A stretch of DNA of 64,000 nucleotides from Hygrophila difformis (GCA_030278955.1 JAOANR010000004.1:17918526-17982525); one strand, 5' to 3'; shown: positions 46,256 to 58,904, counted from the stretch's first letter. Notes: generated by a model from the letters alone, not told the origin. Numbers and translations are program-made.

Positions 46256-48014
46256 CTGAGAGGGTGCATGACATGAAAGGCAAAATAAGCATCAACATGG
46301 TACCAACTAAGATCAGACATTTTGACCTTGAAATTCTCTGCAACAGAATGCAACTCAAATTTAGAACTTCAGATATAGTCAATTCCTCAATCTAAAATCT
46401 CTAAAAACCAATTACACATCATTGTGGTAATAGGATGTCCTTGAGCATGAAACAAAATTGCATTTCGAAAATCCCTACATTAGCCTTCAAAGAGTCGTAA
46501 GTTGTTTTCTCAAAAGCAGTCGTAAACTTGATGAACATAATATTTGGTTTATGTATCCAAGGCCAAACCATGGATTCGCGCAGTGGTAGCATAAGATCAT
46601 TGCTGTTATAATTCCAATTACAATCACAAAGGACGACTAAGAAGTTGAGGAATTAGAAGTTGACAAAGAAAGGACAAAGAGCTACAACTTGCAGCATAAA
46701 TTAGATTCTCAACTTTCAACTAATACTTTATAGTGTCATCATATGAAAGAACTCCTCACTCTGTTTCCAAATAACAAATCAAAGAAGGCAGTGAGATGAT
46801 GATAAATTGAAACAAATTGTTGAGACAAGTGCGATGGATGGAACTAAGTTTGTGACATAACAAGAAATGCTCACAGTTAACTAGACAAATGTCAACAATC
46901 AATTCTTCAGATATAGTTCATTACAAGACCAAGAGAAGTGTAATAATTCCTACATTAGAGAAGAAAGTTTTAACCCAAAATTTTTACTTTAAATTATTTC
47001 ACTTAAAACATATTTGGAGTTTCTTAACATTCACACCATCTCAGATCACGTCAAATCCTCTGCCAGCCCTTCTTTCAAATCCAAATCCTCCACACGCACA
47101 CACCCCACCCCACCGAGGCAGAACAAAACAAAACAAAAATTGCCTGATAGAAACACTACAGAAACTTCACGACATTCCTTAAAAACCAGAGATAAGATTG
47201 ACGTCTTCTGAGAAACTAGACATAGTGATGACAGCATCCTTGATTGTAATTCTATTTTGGTAAGCAGCTCTTGCCTCAGAACTTTCTTGATAACTTGAAT
47301 CTCAGAGAAAACACCAAGGACAAGGTTTGGAAATAATCCAAACACGACTTCTCCTCTTCATCATGCACTGGCTCTCAAAAATTCAACTTTCAAGTACTAA
47401 GTAATTTTATGATAGTCTAGGTACTTTAACACACCCTACCAAAAAATTAAGGGCGAAGGCAAAAAAGTCTCAATGAGCTTTTAATTTGTCTGTGGTAACT
47501 TTAGTCCCTCACATCAATGAAAATTTTTGGTCACCAACTTAGACAGGGTCTTTTTATCCTTCACCAGTTTCACTTGAAATAGTTGGTGCTGGTTCTGATT
47601 TTTTTTTCAAAGAAATTATCAGCAGACAATAATAATTTTCTATTTTGCACATGACTCTAAATAGCTGTTTCAGAATTTACCTTAAGAGGTGCCAACAGTT
47701 ACCACAATACAAAGCTGTAGGGTCATCCATATTTTGCTCCAAATCAAGAATTCAATCTACAGAAAACACATTATTTCAAAAAACCAAAGACACTGCAAAA
47801 AATTAGTTCCACAGTAATTCATATCTCATGTATTCAAAAAACAATCAACAAATTGATGACAACATTCAAAAGCAATTCCAATGTAAGTTTAGCAAAGAGC
47901 CAAAGACCAAGCTACTACAAATGAGTTAATAAACGCAACAATGGAAAACAAAGTCAAACTAACCTTGCCCACAAATGAAGGATGCAAAAATTGTACTCTT
48001 GTTTCATCAGCCAT
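46256..48014 (-). other. Possible exons of an unrecognised gene
   Basis: ATG at 48014 opens a 17-codon exon, MADETRVQFLHPSFVGK, ending at GGCAAG/GTTAGT (47964). A second open block, 46335-46256, follows GCAGAG and reads NFKVKMSDLSWYHVDAYFAF... to CTCAG/GTAAAA; joined in phase 0 the two read through. A third protein-like block near 46119-46037 (VFIYWAPDENIGVALQMYF) also ends at a GTAAAT donor but does not fit the phase of the second. The start is only about 120 bp downstream of the PPR stop codon. I do not recognise the protein. Confidence 0.3.
46336..47963. other. Intron-like DNA, nothing else seen
   Basis: AT-rich stretch between the possible exons described for 46256-48014. No ORF with protein-like composition and no repeat was recognised. 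Confidence 0.4.
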
Positions 48015-48133
48015 TTTCAAATTCCTTCAGCCTCCATGAGTTTTTTCAAATATATAATATCTTAACTGCATGAATCATAGCAAAATAATTTTGTAATGCA
48101 ATAAACAGCATAACTTCCAACTCCAAGCTTGTT

Positions 48134-50245
48134 TCAACCTATACCAGCCCACTTCCTAAATGCCTTGACATGCTCAATCCTCCTCCTTTGTGTATCATCT
48201 TTGGCATCTGCGGCAGTTAAAGTCCTATAAAGATCCCTGTGAAACTTCAAGAATTCGTTTCTATAGTGGAACTTATCTAGGAACATATTATTTTCCATCA
48301 TAAATCCAATGATCTCCATAACTCTCTCAAAATATCCTCCTCGGATAAAAGCCAACAGCAGCAACTCATACAAATCTCTGTGGCACATCATCATCTGACT
48401 CTCCTTGTTCCTCTTGATGTCGGCCCATAAGATCGTGATTTCACGGTACATTCCCAAAGAACAATATCCACAAATGAGATGGAAAAATGTTGTGCTAGTA
48501 GGATGGATATTCATCTTCTGCATTTTCCAGTATGTATGTTTTGCATCTTCAATCATTTTGGCCTTTGCGAAGAAGTAGATAGAGGAATTATACTCATGGA
48601 GCAAACATGAAGCTGCTCGATCCTCTTCTGTCATAATCTGTATGATAGAGTTTGCCAAATCTGTTTTGGTAATGGGGGTTAACTCTTTCAGGTCCAGTGT
48701 CCTTGTATCTTCTGTCTCAGAAACATGTGAGTCAAAGGTTCCATTGTCCGAAGGATTTATTGCAAGGCCAACTTTCTTGATTTGTCTTAATAGTCCTTCC
48801 ACTTCCCTAAACATATGCTTCTTGTAGTAAGCAGTTAAGAGGAATGCATATGAACCTTCACTAACACAATATTCTTTTGATTCCAAGTCATCTAATATGT
48901 CATGAGCTGTCTCGAGCCATCCAATATGAATACAAGCATTGATTACATCAGAACATGGACTATCGCCTAATGCAGACAACATGTTCTGAATGTTAAAAAG
49001 AAGTTCTGAGAACTCATTAATTCTCCCAGCTCTCTTGTATCCTATTATGAGCTTGGCCAAACCTTTGTTAGTGAGAACAAACTTCCCATTCGTATACAGC
49101 ACAAAATCAGGCTTCTTGTCTACTTTACAGACAAAATCCCTCTGTAATAGTTGTGGTAGGAACTGAAGTTTCAACCCTGTCAGAACATTGTAAGATCCAA
49201 TTGAGATAGTACAGGATTTCTGCTGTTCATTTTTATTCATTTGAAAATGGTTTGAGTCATGATATCCACACAAGTCCAACAAGAGGGAAGATGCAGAATC
49301 AATATCATTGAACTTGAAATGCAAGCTCAACAGACGGTCATAAATTTGTTGATAGTGGTGCAAAAAGGTAACTGGAAGTTTATCGACATGAGTTTTGAAT
49401 TTCTTCAACTCATCTCTCAGGCCATTCATTTCATGTAAGCGTGCAATAATTACAGCACTATGAGCATCTGCTATGATTCCTAATTGCGCCATCAGCTCTA
49501 TAATCTGCTGACCCTTTAGTGGAGCTCCAAATTTGACACAGGCATCAAGAACAAGGTTCAAAATTTGCGCATCAGGTTTCTTAGATTCTGTTTGAGCTGA
49601 TTTGTTTGCATTCAACCTCAGGAAAGAATACGAAATCTCCTCCAACATGTTTGATGCTAAATATGTTCCAGTTTCTGTCTTGACCAAATGTAGAAAGACC
49701 ATCCGCAATACATCCAACGAAGGTAAGTAACACCTCTCCAACATTATTCTAAGAATGGCTGCTGCTGAAACAGGAATTTGAGCCCTGGACAGAGAAAGAG
49801 ACAGCTTTGTCAGCATCTCAGGTTTGAGTAATACTGATTTATCTTTATAAAGAGAAAGCACTATACTGCAAGCCCTATGAAGCCACTTGGGATCACTTGA
49901 ATATGACAACTCAGTTATCAGATTAACCATGAAATACTGATCGGGAAAACCATAGAGACCCTTGAAATCCTTGTAAGTTTTCCAAACCTCATCTATTTTA
50001 TGCTCTTTCAAAGCGATTCCAAGCTTGGAAAGCAAAATCGAGCGGGAGTTCCCTTTCTGGATCAACTTACCCCGATCTGACCGAATAGTGGATAATTCTC
50101 TCCGACAGGGATAACCCCATTGCCTACCATATCTAATTACATGCCGAAAATTCGGAACATTGACACTGAAGGCAATTCTTCCACCAACTATCAAATTTGA
50201 AAATCCTCTCTGGTTATTTCGCATGAATTTTTGCAACAGGGACAT
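48134..50245 (-). CDS. Pentatricopeptide repeat protein, mitochondrial, At4g17616-like
   Basis: Single-exon ORF of 703 codons, intact. I chose the ATG at 50245 (MSLLQKFMRNNQRGF...) because the 12 upstream codons begin with GTG. The first 50 or so residues are Arg/Ser-rich and nearly free of acidic residues, as in a mitochondrial presequence. The body is a chain of degenerate 35-residue helical pairs, for example PDAQILNLVLDACVKFG, GSYAFLLTAYYKKHMFREV and TTFFHLICGYCSLGMYREI, typical of P-class PPR proteins that bind organelle RNA. There is no DYW or E editing domain. The C-terminus is charged and ends RKWAGIG. It is the only clearly functional host gene in the window. Confidence 0.88.
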   Translation of the reverse strand: MSLLQKFMRNNQRGFSNLIVGGRIAFSVNVPNFRHVIRYGRQWGYPCRRELSTIRSDRGKLIQKGNSRSILLSKLGIALKEHKIDEVWKTYKDFKGLYGFPDQYFMVNLITELSYSSDPKWLHRACSIVLSLYKDKSVLLKPEMLTKLSLSLSRAQIPVSAAAILRIMLERCYLPSLDVLRMVFLHLVKTETGTYLASNMLEEISYSFLRLNANKSAQTESKKPDAQILNLVLDACVKFGAPLKGQQIIELMAQLGIIADAHSAVIIARLHEMNGLRDELKKFKTHVDKLPVTFLHHYQQIYDRLLSLHFKFNDIDSASSLLLDLCGYHDSNHFQMNKNEQQKSCTISIGSYNVLTGLKLQFLPQLLQRDFVCKVDKKPDFVLYTNGKFVLTNKGLAKLIIGYKRAGRINEFSELLFNIQNMLSALGDSPCSDVINACIHIGWLETAHDILDDLESKEYCVSEGSYAFLLTAYYKKHMFREVEGLLRQIKKVGLAINPSDNGTFDSHVSETEDTRTLDLKELTPITKTDLANSIIQIMTEEDRAASCLLHEYNSSIYFFAKAKMIEDAKHTYWKMQKMNIHPTSTTFFHLICGYCSLGMYREITILWADIKRNKESQMMMCHRDLYELLLLAFIRGGYFERVMEIIGFMMENNMFLDKFHYRNEFLKFHRDLYRTLTAADAKDDTQRRRIEHVKAFRKWAGIG

Positions 50246-51560
50246 TGGAAAAGAAATGTCAGGCACAACAGAAACTATCACATTGCGTTACTTTCCACAT
50301 TCCAGCCAGTCACATTATCATCATCATCATTATCCATGACATTATCATCATCATTATCCTGAAATTGCAAATTGCTGAACCTTGGGTGATGGAGACAGTG
50401 AGGTTTGGTACCCAAACAACAAGAAGCAACAACACAAGGTTGACGGAAGAATTGAAGAGGAAACCTAGAATGGATTAACCACAAATGAGGAGCAAATTGC
50501 AGGAAATAGATATAAAATGAGAAATTCCATAGCAGAATGCATATCAACATGAGTAAATGAATAATGCAGGCAACCAAGACGGGATAGGGATACAACAAAT
50601 TCCAGTACAACATTATTATGTAATGCATTTCTCAATTCTCAATTCCAAAATATTCATATGTTACCAGTATCAAACTCCATGACACCAACTATGGAAAAAA
50701 ACTAACAATATGCCACAAGCCCAGAAGTAAAAATATAAAGGAGAGTACACATGTCCAGAAGATAATGCAATTTTTGAAACTTCTTGGTTCATGCCAAGAA
50801 CATCCAAAAATTTGAGCTTAAAAAGACATGTTCTTACATTTCTTTCTAATTGAATTAAATTAGGTTAGTTAACCATAGACTTAACAATTTTATGCAAACC
50901 ATATTTTCTTAAAAGCTTTCAATACTTCAATTAGTGATCAATTTTGTTGTATGACAAGAGCCCAAGACTGACTGGAGATGAACAACACAAGGAAAAAAGG
51001 ATGCTCCAAGTCCAAGTTAAACCAAGAATTTTGAATGACAACCAAGACACATAATCTACTTCAGAACCCAGCAATGATAAAAACTACTCAAAAATTATAT
51101 GGTATTTTCAGATACTACACACAAAAGCAACAATAATTCACCTACAACTAATCAACCAAAACAACAATCTCATATTTGTCTTAGTATTGAGGATAATCTC
51201 CCAAACAGGAAACACCATCCAGCTGCAATAAACGAAATTGGGAAGCCAAACACTCAAGCCAGCAAAGAAAGGACACCGGGAGAGAAACAGACAATTAATG
51301 GAAACGACGGAACTTAGATCTGCCAACATAACCAGCAAAATCAGACAATTAATAGACTCAAAATGTAGCAAACGTCTCTGAAATTAAAGCCAAAAGAACA
51401 AACCTTACCTTGCAACGACGAACAGCGGAGAGAGGCCGGGGCAGCGTACATGCGAGATGGCGGAGGGTGGAGGGCGGCACGGGGAGCCGCGGAGGGAGGA
51501 TCAAGGGCGAGGGCTAGTGGAAGCCAGAGCGCGGGCGTCGGGACTGGGAGCGAGCAGCGA
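50246..51560 (-). promoter_or_regulatory. 5' UTR, intron and promoter side of the PPR gene
   Basis: No stable ORF. At 51408/51409 the minus strand reads GTTGCAAG/GTAAGG, a strong splice donor, after a GC-rich stretch (51410-51560) that looks like a 5' UTR exon. A 5' UTR intron reaching to near the start codon is therefore likely. A TCATCA-rich microsatellite lies at 50309-50360. Confidence 0.45.
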
Positions 51561-51689
51561 CAGAAGAATGAATAGCAGAGACACAGTACGGCGACTGGGC
51601 GACTACTGGGCAGGCGGATGGTCAGAAGGCGAGTTGGTTCCTAAGCTGGGAAGTATGTACTGGAGTAAGGCCTGTTGTTGTGGCTTAAT

Positions 51690-51930
51690 TTTTCTGGTCT
51701 ATGATCTGAATTTGTTTGGTGGACTGATATTTTTGGGTTTGATTTATCTGATCTGGTTTGATCTGAATTTGTTTGGTGGTCTGAATATTTTTGGTTTGAT
51801 TTGATCTGATCTGGTTTGATCTGAATTTATTTGGTGGTCTGAATATTTTTTGTTTGATTTAATCTGATCTGGTCTGATTTGATTTTATTTAATTTGGTCT
51901 GATCTTAATATTTCTTATCTGATCTGATCT
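51690..51930. repeat. Minisatellite of about 58 bp upstream of the PPR gene
   Basis: Unit containing GATCTGAATTTGTTTGGTGG recurs at 51703, 51760 and 51819 with the GATCTGATCTGG spacer, decaying to the right. It begins about 100 bp beyond the likely 5' exon. Confidence 0.75.
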
Positions 51931-52059
51931 TTATCAAAAATAGTAAGTAATAAACCCTGAAAATAAGTTATAGAGAACGGGCATAAGCCATAATTTCCAG
52001 CATTATTTATTTATATTAAAATAATATCAGCACATCATTACTTCATGAGTCAGACATAG

Positions 52060-54486
52060 GTAACCTTCAGCATTATGATACTGAGGAGGTTCAAGAAGGA
52101 AATCCAGAACCTGTTCCAGAAAAATATCAAGAACATGTTCAGGAGGAAAATGTAGAACCGGCTCAAGAAAGAAATCAGTCAGAGGTGAACAAAATGAAAA
52201 TGCTGAAAATGATCAGGAAGAAGCACAAGAATCTGGAGGAAGCGAATCATATACTTCTGAGGGATCTTCACCTGGGAAAGAAGCTCCAGAGCTTATGCCT
52301 TTGAGTTATTGGGGAAAGAATAGCCCAAAAGTGAGGTTGTGATTCCTGATAGCATTGAGAAAAGGACTGAATTCACTGAGGAGGAAATCAAGGTTAAGTT
52401 CAATGGAAGAAAGGAAGCACTAGAGAATTACTTGGGAATGTCTAAGATGATTGTTCCAGACAAAGGATTTCATCCTAAGTACCTAAGTCACAAGTGTATT
52501 AACTACTAGAGAAGAATCAATGAATGGGATATACTTCATAAGGCATAACAACAAATGTGGTTATGTAGAGCTGACCAGGGAATTTTATGCTAACTTTGAT
52601 GTAGAGGCTGAAATAGGGATGTAAACGGATAGGGTACGGGTAGGCCACCTCCACGCACTACCCGAAATATAATTATCCTACCCTTACCCTACCCTATTAC
52701 CCTAAAATTAAATATCGGGTAGGATTCGGGTATGCGGATTATCCGCGGGTAAACGGGTACTCGAAATCTTAAATATTACATAGTTAACCGACTATACCCG
52801 ACCCAACTTTAATAAAGAAAAGACTTATTTTTCACCATAAAAAAATAAAAAAAAATAAAAAAAAACCTTCATTATTGCACGAGAATAAAATTTAAAAGAA
52901 TATTTAAAAGAAACTGCTAAAACAATATAAATAAATACTGTAATATTTAAGAATATTCAGTAAAAAAATTCATAAATATTTTTACTGCCAAATCTCAAAC
53001 GTTAATAAATTTGAAATATAAAAATAAATAAATAAATAAACAAACATATAAATATATCTCAATATATAATATAAATTAAATATATAGTATATAAAGATAA
53101 ATAAATATATATATTTAATCGGATAATCGGGTAGGGTAATCGGGTAATATATGAAATTCGTACCCTACCAGCACCCGATATGATTTATTTCAGTTTCGGG
53201 TAATACCCTACCCGATTACCCGATTATCTCTACCCTACCCTACCCGATACCCGAATACCCAACGGGTTACCCGACCCTACGGGTAAAGTTGACATCCCTA
53301 GGCTGAAACAACATGGATCAGGGGTAAAACAGTGCAGGTCACTATAGAGACTCTGAATGATTTGATACAGGCACCTCTATTGGAACAACCAGAAGTCAGA
53401 TATGAGATTCTCTTAAGGAAAAAGACTCAGGGCAATAAGCTTACTAATGCTAGAAAAATGGCATTAGGATTTTGTTCAACACACAAAGGAACTGAGCTGA
53501 ATAAGATTCCACTAAAGAATTTGAAGCCTGAGTATCTATCAACACTTGATTTCTGTTATTCAAAACTCAGACCCACCACTAATTTCCAAGGGCCTTCTGC
53601 TGGAACTTTTGAGGGATTTGCTTTACTATGGTCAGGAAGAAAGTGTAATGCTGCACATCATGTGCTTAATGTCATCAAGTCAAGAGTTAGGGAAGACGCC
53701 GCATTAGCTTATCCAAATCTAATTCGAAGGCTCTGTGAAAAACAAGGAGTGTCAATGACACCATTCTTAGCAGAGATTATAAAGATAGACCCTCATACTC
53801 CTTTGCCAGAAGACACCTTAAGGGGAGAATTGGTCTATCAAATGCCAGATCCGGAGGAACAAACTTCTGAAGGTTCAGGATCAAAGGTACCATCACCTAA
53901 GATCAGACAACCCAAACTTCATTTAAAATCAAAATCATCTCAGTCAAAAGCTGCAGTGAAGAGGACAAAGATGTCAATAGCATCTCCCGCATTAAATGAC
54001 ATTCCTGCACCATCTCAACCTCTGAGACAACCAATGAGGAACACAGTGTCAGTGGATGAATCACAGAATATGAGCACATCAATTCAGAGTTTTGCACAGT
54101 CCATGGAAATGCTGGTGAAAACTATGTCAGAAGACAAGCACATCCAGAGGGAGATGGAACAAAAGAGGATCGAACTTGAGCACGCCAGAATTCAAACTGA
54201 AGAGAAACTCAGGAAAGAGGAGATGGAAAGACAAGAGAAAATAAGAAAGGAAGAATGGGATAGACAAGAAAGAATGAGGAGAGAGGAGATGGAAATATTT
54301 GAGAGGTTAAGGAGAGAAGAACTTGAAGAAAGGAGATAGGAACGAGAAAGGGAAATGGAGCTAAGGAAGCAGGAGCAGCAAAACAACACAAAACTAGTGG
54401 AAATCCTTGCTAACTTAGTCTCAGACTTGAAAAAGCCACCTTCAGAACCACCAAAAGATCCAAACAGTGATGCAGGTCCATCCTGA
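52060..54486 (+). pseudogene. Post-pol (env-position) ORF of a second Athila/Tat-type element
   Basis: An acidic Glu/Gln-rich head (52070-52320), then VELTREFYANF at 52559-52600, interrupted by a hAT MITE, then TTWIRGKTVQVTIETLNDLIQ from 53309. The EFYAN...RGK...IN pattern belongs to the plant retrotransposon post-pol protein often named putative plant transposon protein. The body runs to 54337 with a highly charged coiled coil (RREEMEIFERLRREELEERR), where a TAG interrupts; the same frame continues to TGA at 54484. A frameshift near 52180 and stops near 52339 and 52509 also break it. Function of this family is unknown. Confidence 0.6.
52614..53300. mobile_element. hAT-type MITE with perfect 8-bp target duplication
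   Basis: Begins TAGGGATGTAAACGG and ends, inverted, TAGGGATGTCAACTT. GGCTGAAA flanks both sides (52606-52613 and 53301-53308). The 687-bp body is AT-rich in the centre with CGGGTA/TACCCG repeats at both ends. No ORF. Removing it and one duplication restores the reading frame of the surrounding ORF. Confidence 0.92.
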
Positions 54487-55533
54487 AATCACAGGGGAGT
54501 TTCTGAAACCTTCTCTTTTCTGCTTATTAATCTTCTCAGTTTTTTTTTTTTTTTTTTTTACTGTTTCTCTTTAAAAGTGTGAATCAGTTTTAGGATGTAG
54601 TTAATGCGAGCTAGTCTGTAAGGTAGATCTTCATGTTATGTTAATACTTTAATAATCTGAACCAGTATCTCAAGTGAGATAGAGAGCTAGTGAAGGAGTA
54701 GAAGATTAAGTCTAAGTGGCTAATTAATGAAACATCAATTTTAAGATTCTGACTGCATGCAGAGCTGCTCTTGACAACTGTTGAAAGATGAGAACTTAGA
54801 GATTGATTGATGTCATTACTGGATGAATAATTTGAAGATTTTATGATTATATTGACTTGAATGATATGCATACCATAAATAACAAAACTGTACTAAGGTT
54901 AGAAGGATTGATCAAATCTAGTCTCTCTTAGAAGATGAGTGTGCATATCAAGTGAAGTATGAGTTCAAAGCCAAAACAAGGGAAATTTTAGAAACAAACG
55001 TGGTAAAATAATGTGGATATAAGTAGCTGGCATAGCTGCCCCTCTGACTTATGAGTTGGAGAACTCTTAAAAAGCAAAGTCAAGGGTAGGGGAGTTGAAG
55101 TTTCTTCTGCAATGTCAGGCCATGCGACTCCTCCTAATAATGTGAAACCGAGCTAATGAAAACCACGAGAAGCCACCCCTTGATATGTTAAAAAAAATAA
55201 TCTTATTCTTTTTGGCTAAGGATTCAGAAGCACAAGGTATGCACATAAGTTGGATAGGATTGAGCGTGAAAGGAGAAATTTGACTAACTAAGGAGCATAA
55301 TAATAGTATACAAAAATGCAAATCACTTTTGTTAATGTTTTTATGAAGTCTGGTAAATTAGATGTCAGGTATGAAGCATCAATCAGTTGAATGAGTTTAG
55401 TTTGAGATAGTTGGAAAAGAGAAGGCAATGATCCCGGAAGGGTTTTGCAATAATACTAAATCTGAAAAGCCACAAATTGGACTTATTCTTTGAAACTTTA
55501 CAAGTTTCCTACTACTTGAGGACAAGTGGTTCT
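54487..55533 (+). mobile_element. 3' noncoding region of the second element
   Basis: No ORF of note between the post-pol ORF and the PPT. It has a T-run at 54541-54559 and ends in TTGAGGACAAGTGG just before the PPT, a word common at the 3' end of these elements. Confidence 0.6.
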
Positions 55534-55547
55534 AAATGTGAGGATGG
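55534..55547 (+). other. Polypurine tract of the second element
   Basis: AAATGTGAGGATGG, differing by one base from the tract of the first element, followed at once by TGATGACAGTCAC, the LTR start. Confidence 0.85.
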
Positions 55548-58500
55548 TGATGACAGTCACTTATAACTGTCATTTTCGTCCAATTTAGTGTCTTGATGAT
55601 GAGTATCTGATCATGTTTCCATATATTCTTTAAAGAATAATTGGAGAAGTTGTGCAAATATTTTGGAAAGAGTGAGATTAGGAGATAGTTGGAAATTGCA
55701 CAGAAATAGCCTAGAAGTTGAAGATTTTAACATAAGTATTCCACGCTGTGTCTTTATCTGAACTCATCCTCGCTTTATTAAATGTTAGGAAACAAGCTGA
55801 GAGAGGCGGAATAAACATCGCGAGGGAAGAAAAGAAATATCGCAAGGACTTTGAGGCTAAAATCTGGACAAGTTCACGGAAAATATGTGAAGGCTGAAAA
55901 AGTCTACGCGATAATCACTTGACATCGCGTGGGAAGAAGAGTTTGTGTGAGCTGAAAATTTGGAAGAGTTATGGCGAGTATAAATTCATTCAAAGAAGTC
56001 TGAGATGTTCTCGCCTTGTCAAGAAAAGCAACGTCATAAGAAGCCACGCTTTGATGGAACGGAGCAAAGCACGAGGCAAGAGTTAATCTGAAGTGCGAGC
56101 GGTTATCACCGCAGGCATGGGGCAGTTATTCTGTTACATCTATAAATAGATCCCTGGGGAGATCAGCTCGAAGCACTCGGAGAGAAAAGAATAGCTCAAA
56201 TTCTCCCGTTCATTTTAGAGTTTCCATAGGTAGGGTAGCTAGGGTTTAATTCTGCAGATTAATTTCGTATTCTTTAGATTTGTAATTCAATTCACAATTA
56301 GATTTCTTTGAATTCTGTATAGTAGTTTAGCTTAAGAGTGATCTGGAAAGAGGATTTGCTATAAGGATTATTCTGTTCAATCATTACGACGATCACCATC
56401 TTGTTTTTACCGACTTCATCGATCGAATTCGCGATATTCTGGTTTTAAATCAGATTTCCAGGTGTACTCGTTTACAATTTTCTTTTGCAAATTATGTTAT
56501 GAAGGAAGATCGGATGTTAAATCTTGTGTTTTTATCTTTCTGATTGCAATTTTGAATGGTTACAGCAGAATTCAATGTTCTTTAATTCTGTTTAAGAGAA
56601 GTATAAACCTCGAATGCAATGTTCGCCCTTGAAATCTGCATAAATTTGTTAGTCCGATTTTCAGATTCATGCTGGTATCATATTTTCAACTTGTAATCTG
56701 GTTGGCATAATTAATCAGAAAGTTTGAATATTGTTACCGAGTTAGGTATTAAACTGGCAGAATTATTGATTCAATAAATCTTCCGTTGTTAGTATACTTT
56801 GATTTTAATTCTTTATGCAATCTGCAAAGATTAATGCTCAGAATTAATTGAAGTTCCTAAAGACCCACGCAGTGTTAATCATCGTGTGATAATCTTTAAG
56901 AACTAAACAACTCTAAATTCTCAATTTCGGAGGTTTCAAATTCTGTTTTCGCGGTATTCTCAATGAATGTTGCGAGGAGGAGTTATAATTGATATCAGGA
57001 TTTGACATTTTCCTTCATAAAAGGACTAATCCTTGCTTCAATCATCACAAGGATTGGTGCGAGGAGTAATCCTAATTACTTCACTCTTAAACAAGTTATA
57101 TCATGACCCTCACGATGTTCAATTGGACAAAGCGAGGGAATAATCCTGATGTAGCATCAAAATTGGTTCGTATTTTAAGAAAGCCAAAGATCTATCCCTT
57201 ATACATATATATCCTCTATTTTATAAGTGGGAGTTAAGTAGCCTCGCTGTATTCTTACAGATTTTATTGCGAATGACTCAATTCTTGGTATTATCCAATT
57301 CTGAGGAACATTCTATGAATAATAGCTCCCTCCACGCTGTACAGATATAGCGCGCATAAAATTAAAGTGTTCATAGTTTGAAACCCAAGACAGTTACTGC
57401 GAGCTATCTTGGAGACTTGGACACTTATTTTGCAGAATTATTCCTTAAATCATTTTCATAGGAAAGTGATTTCCTAATTCTGTCTAGCTCCCAATCTATA
57501 TTTTGGGAGCACCCTAGCATTTTGCTTAAGAGGATTCAGAATCCTCATCGTTTCTTTATACATATATTACTACTTTTACTTATGATATTTTGGGGTATTT
57601 CCCAGACTAAGATGAGTATTCTTACTTTTTAATATAAATTCACATTTCGTATCTGTATTTTGCACCATTACTTTCTTAAACACAGTGTGGAAGATGATGA
57701 TATAGTTTTCTCAAACATCTTTACTCAGGATGATGCAGAACAAACTTGTTCCTAAGTTGGGCATTTAGTACTTGTCGTTTAAAAGGGAAAGATGTTTCAA
57801 AACCATCTTTTGTCTCAATAATTAATGAGAATTAGGAAGAGCTAATCTCCAGGGTTCATAGCCTTATGATATTCTAATCATTCACTATGGGTAGGAGATT
57901 AAGCAACTTGCTCACTTTCATTAATCCTGATTTAAGTCATGTGTTTTCAGAATTATTTATAGAGAAATCTCATGCTAAAACATCTGCGTGAATCTGAATA
58001 GTCTAGATAAGTCAAGGACTTTGATTAGCAAATTCATCTTGATATACTTACAGGACTATTATTTCTTACAAATACTTGAAGGAATTGCTTTGAGAAGTTT
58101 GAATCTTGAGTAACCTTTGGATGATAGATTTAAATACAAGCTTTTCATTTCTTGTAGAGGACATCCAAGATAGGAGCATAAGGTATCTTCTTATTCTCAA
58201 AGTAATAAGAGGACAACATCAAGTTCAGACTAATGCATGATGATTTAGATGTGACCTTGAGTTTTCAATGGCTTAATCTGAATTTGACAGAGACAGATTA
58301 AGTGATAATTCAGAACTCTATTACTAAGAAATGAGTCTGACCGATTATTTCTTGATAATGGTATCACATGATTTCAGTGCTTAAAATGTCATGACACTGG
58401 ATCACTAGTACTCGTCTTGGGAAAGTGATTAAAGACATGAAGAGTTGATTAACCTGTTTAGTGGATTCATCTTGACTCACTAAGTTTCCATTTTTCTATA

Positions 58501-58840
58501 TTTCATTGAAGTATGACTGCTCTATCTTAGTCTTGTTTTGTTTGATTGTCATTTAGTCCATAATATCTTTTAATTCATGAATTTACAAACACATTCATTC
58601 CATTCATTTTCACTTTTAAATACTGCTTTCTTTTATTGCTTTATAGCTTTTATGCATTTATTTCTCAAGCACTTATTCATTCGAAATAATCATTACTCCA
58701 TCATAGACCAGGGGAAGTTTTGGTGTTCTAAGATTTAGAATGTTATTAATGCACTTCTATCGTGTTATTTTCCAGAGAACGATCCCGACAATTAAAAAAA
58801 TAAATATTGCAAGCTAGATACCGTGCGCTTTCGGTAGGCA
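55548..58840 (+). mobile_element. 3' LTR of the second Athila/Tat-type element
   Basis: Starts TGATGACAGT after the PPT. The end is placed at TTTCGGTAGGCA (58840) because CCGTGCGCTTTCGG-like words close LTRs of this group; the exact end is uncertain without a second copy. About 3.3 kb. TATAAATA at 56141-56148. It is unrelated in sequence to the first element's LTR apart from the terminus. Confidence 0.7.
56141..56148 (+). promoter_or_regulatory. TATA box of the second element's LTR
   Basis: CTATAAATAGATCCC, a canonical plant TATA, about 590 bp into the LTR. A transcript from this 3' LTR would run right, into the CACTA element. Confidence 0.6.
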
Positions 58841-58904
58841 AATTAGGCATGCTCTTGAACAATCCTATGAGAACTATAGTTTAAAGAGAGTTGAGAGTTA
58901 TGTA

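Noticed and set aside
51457..51804. Plus-strand ORF of 115 codons beside the PPR gene
   Set aside because: Lies over the GC-rich 5' UTR and a minisatellite; composition is low-complexity and the opposite strand has a splice donor.
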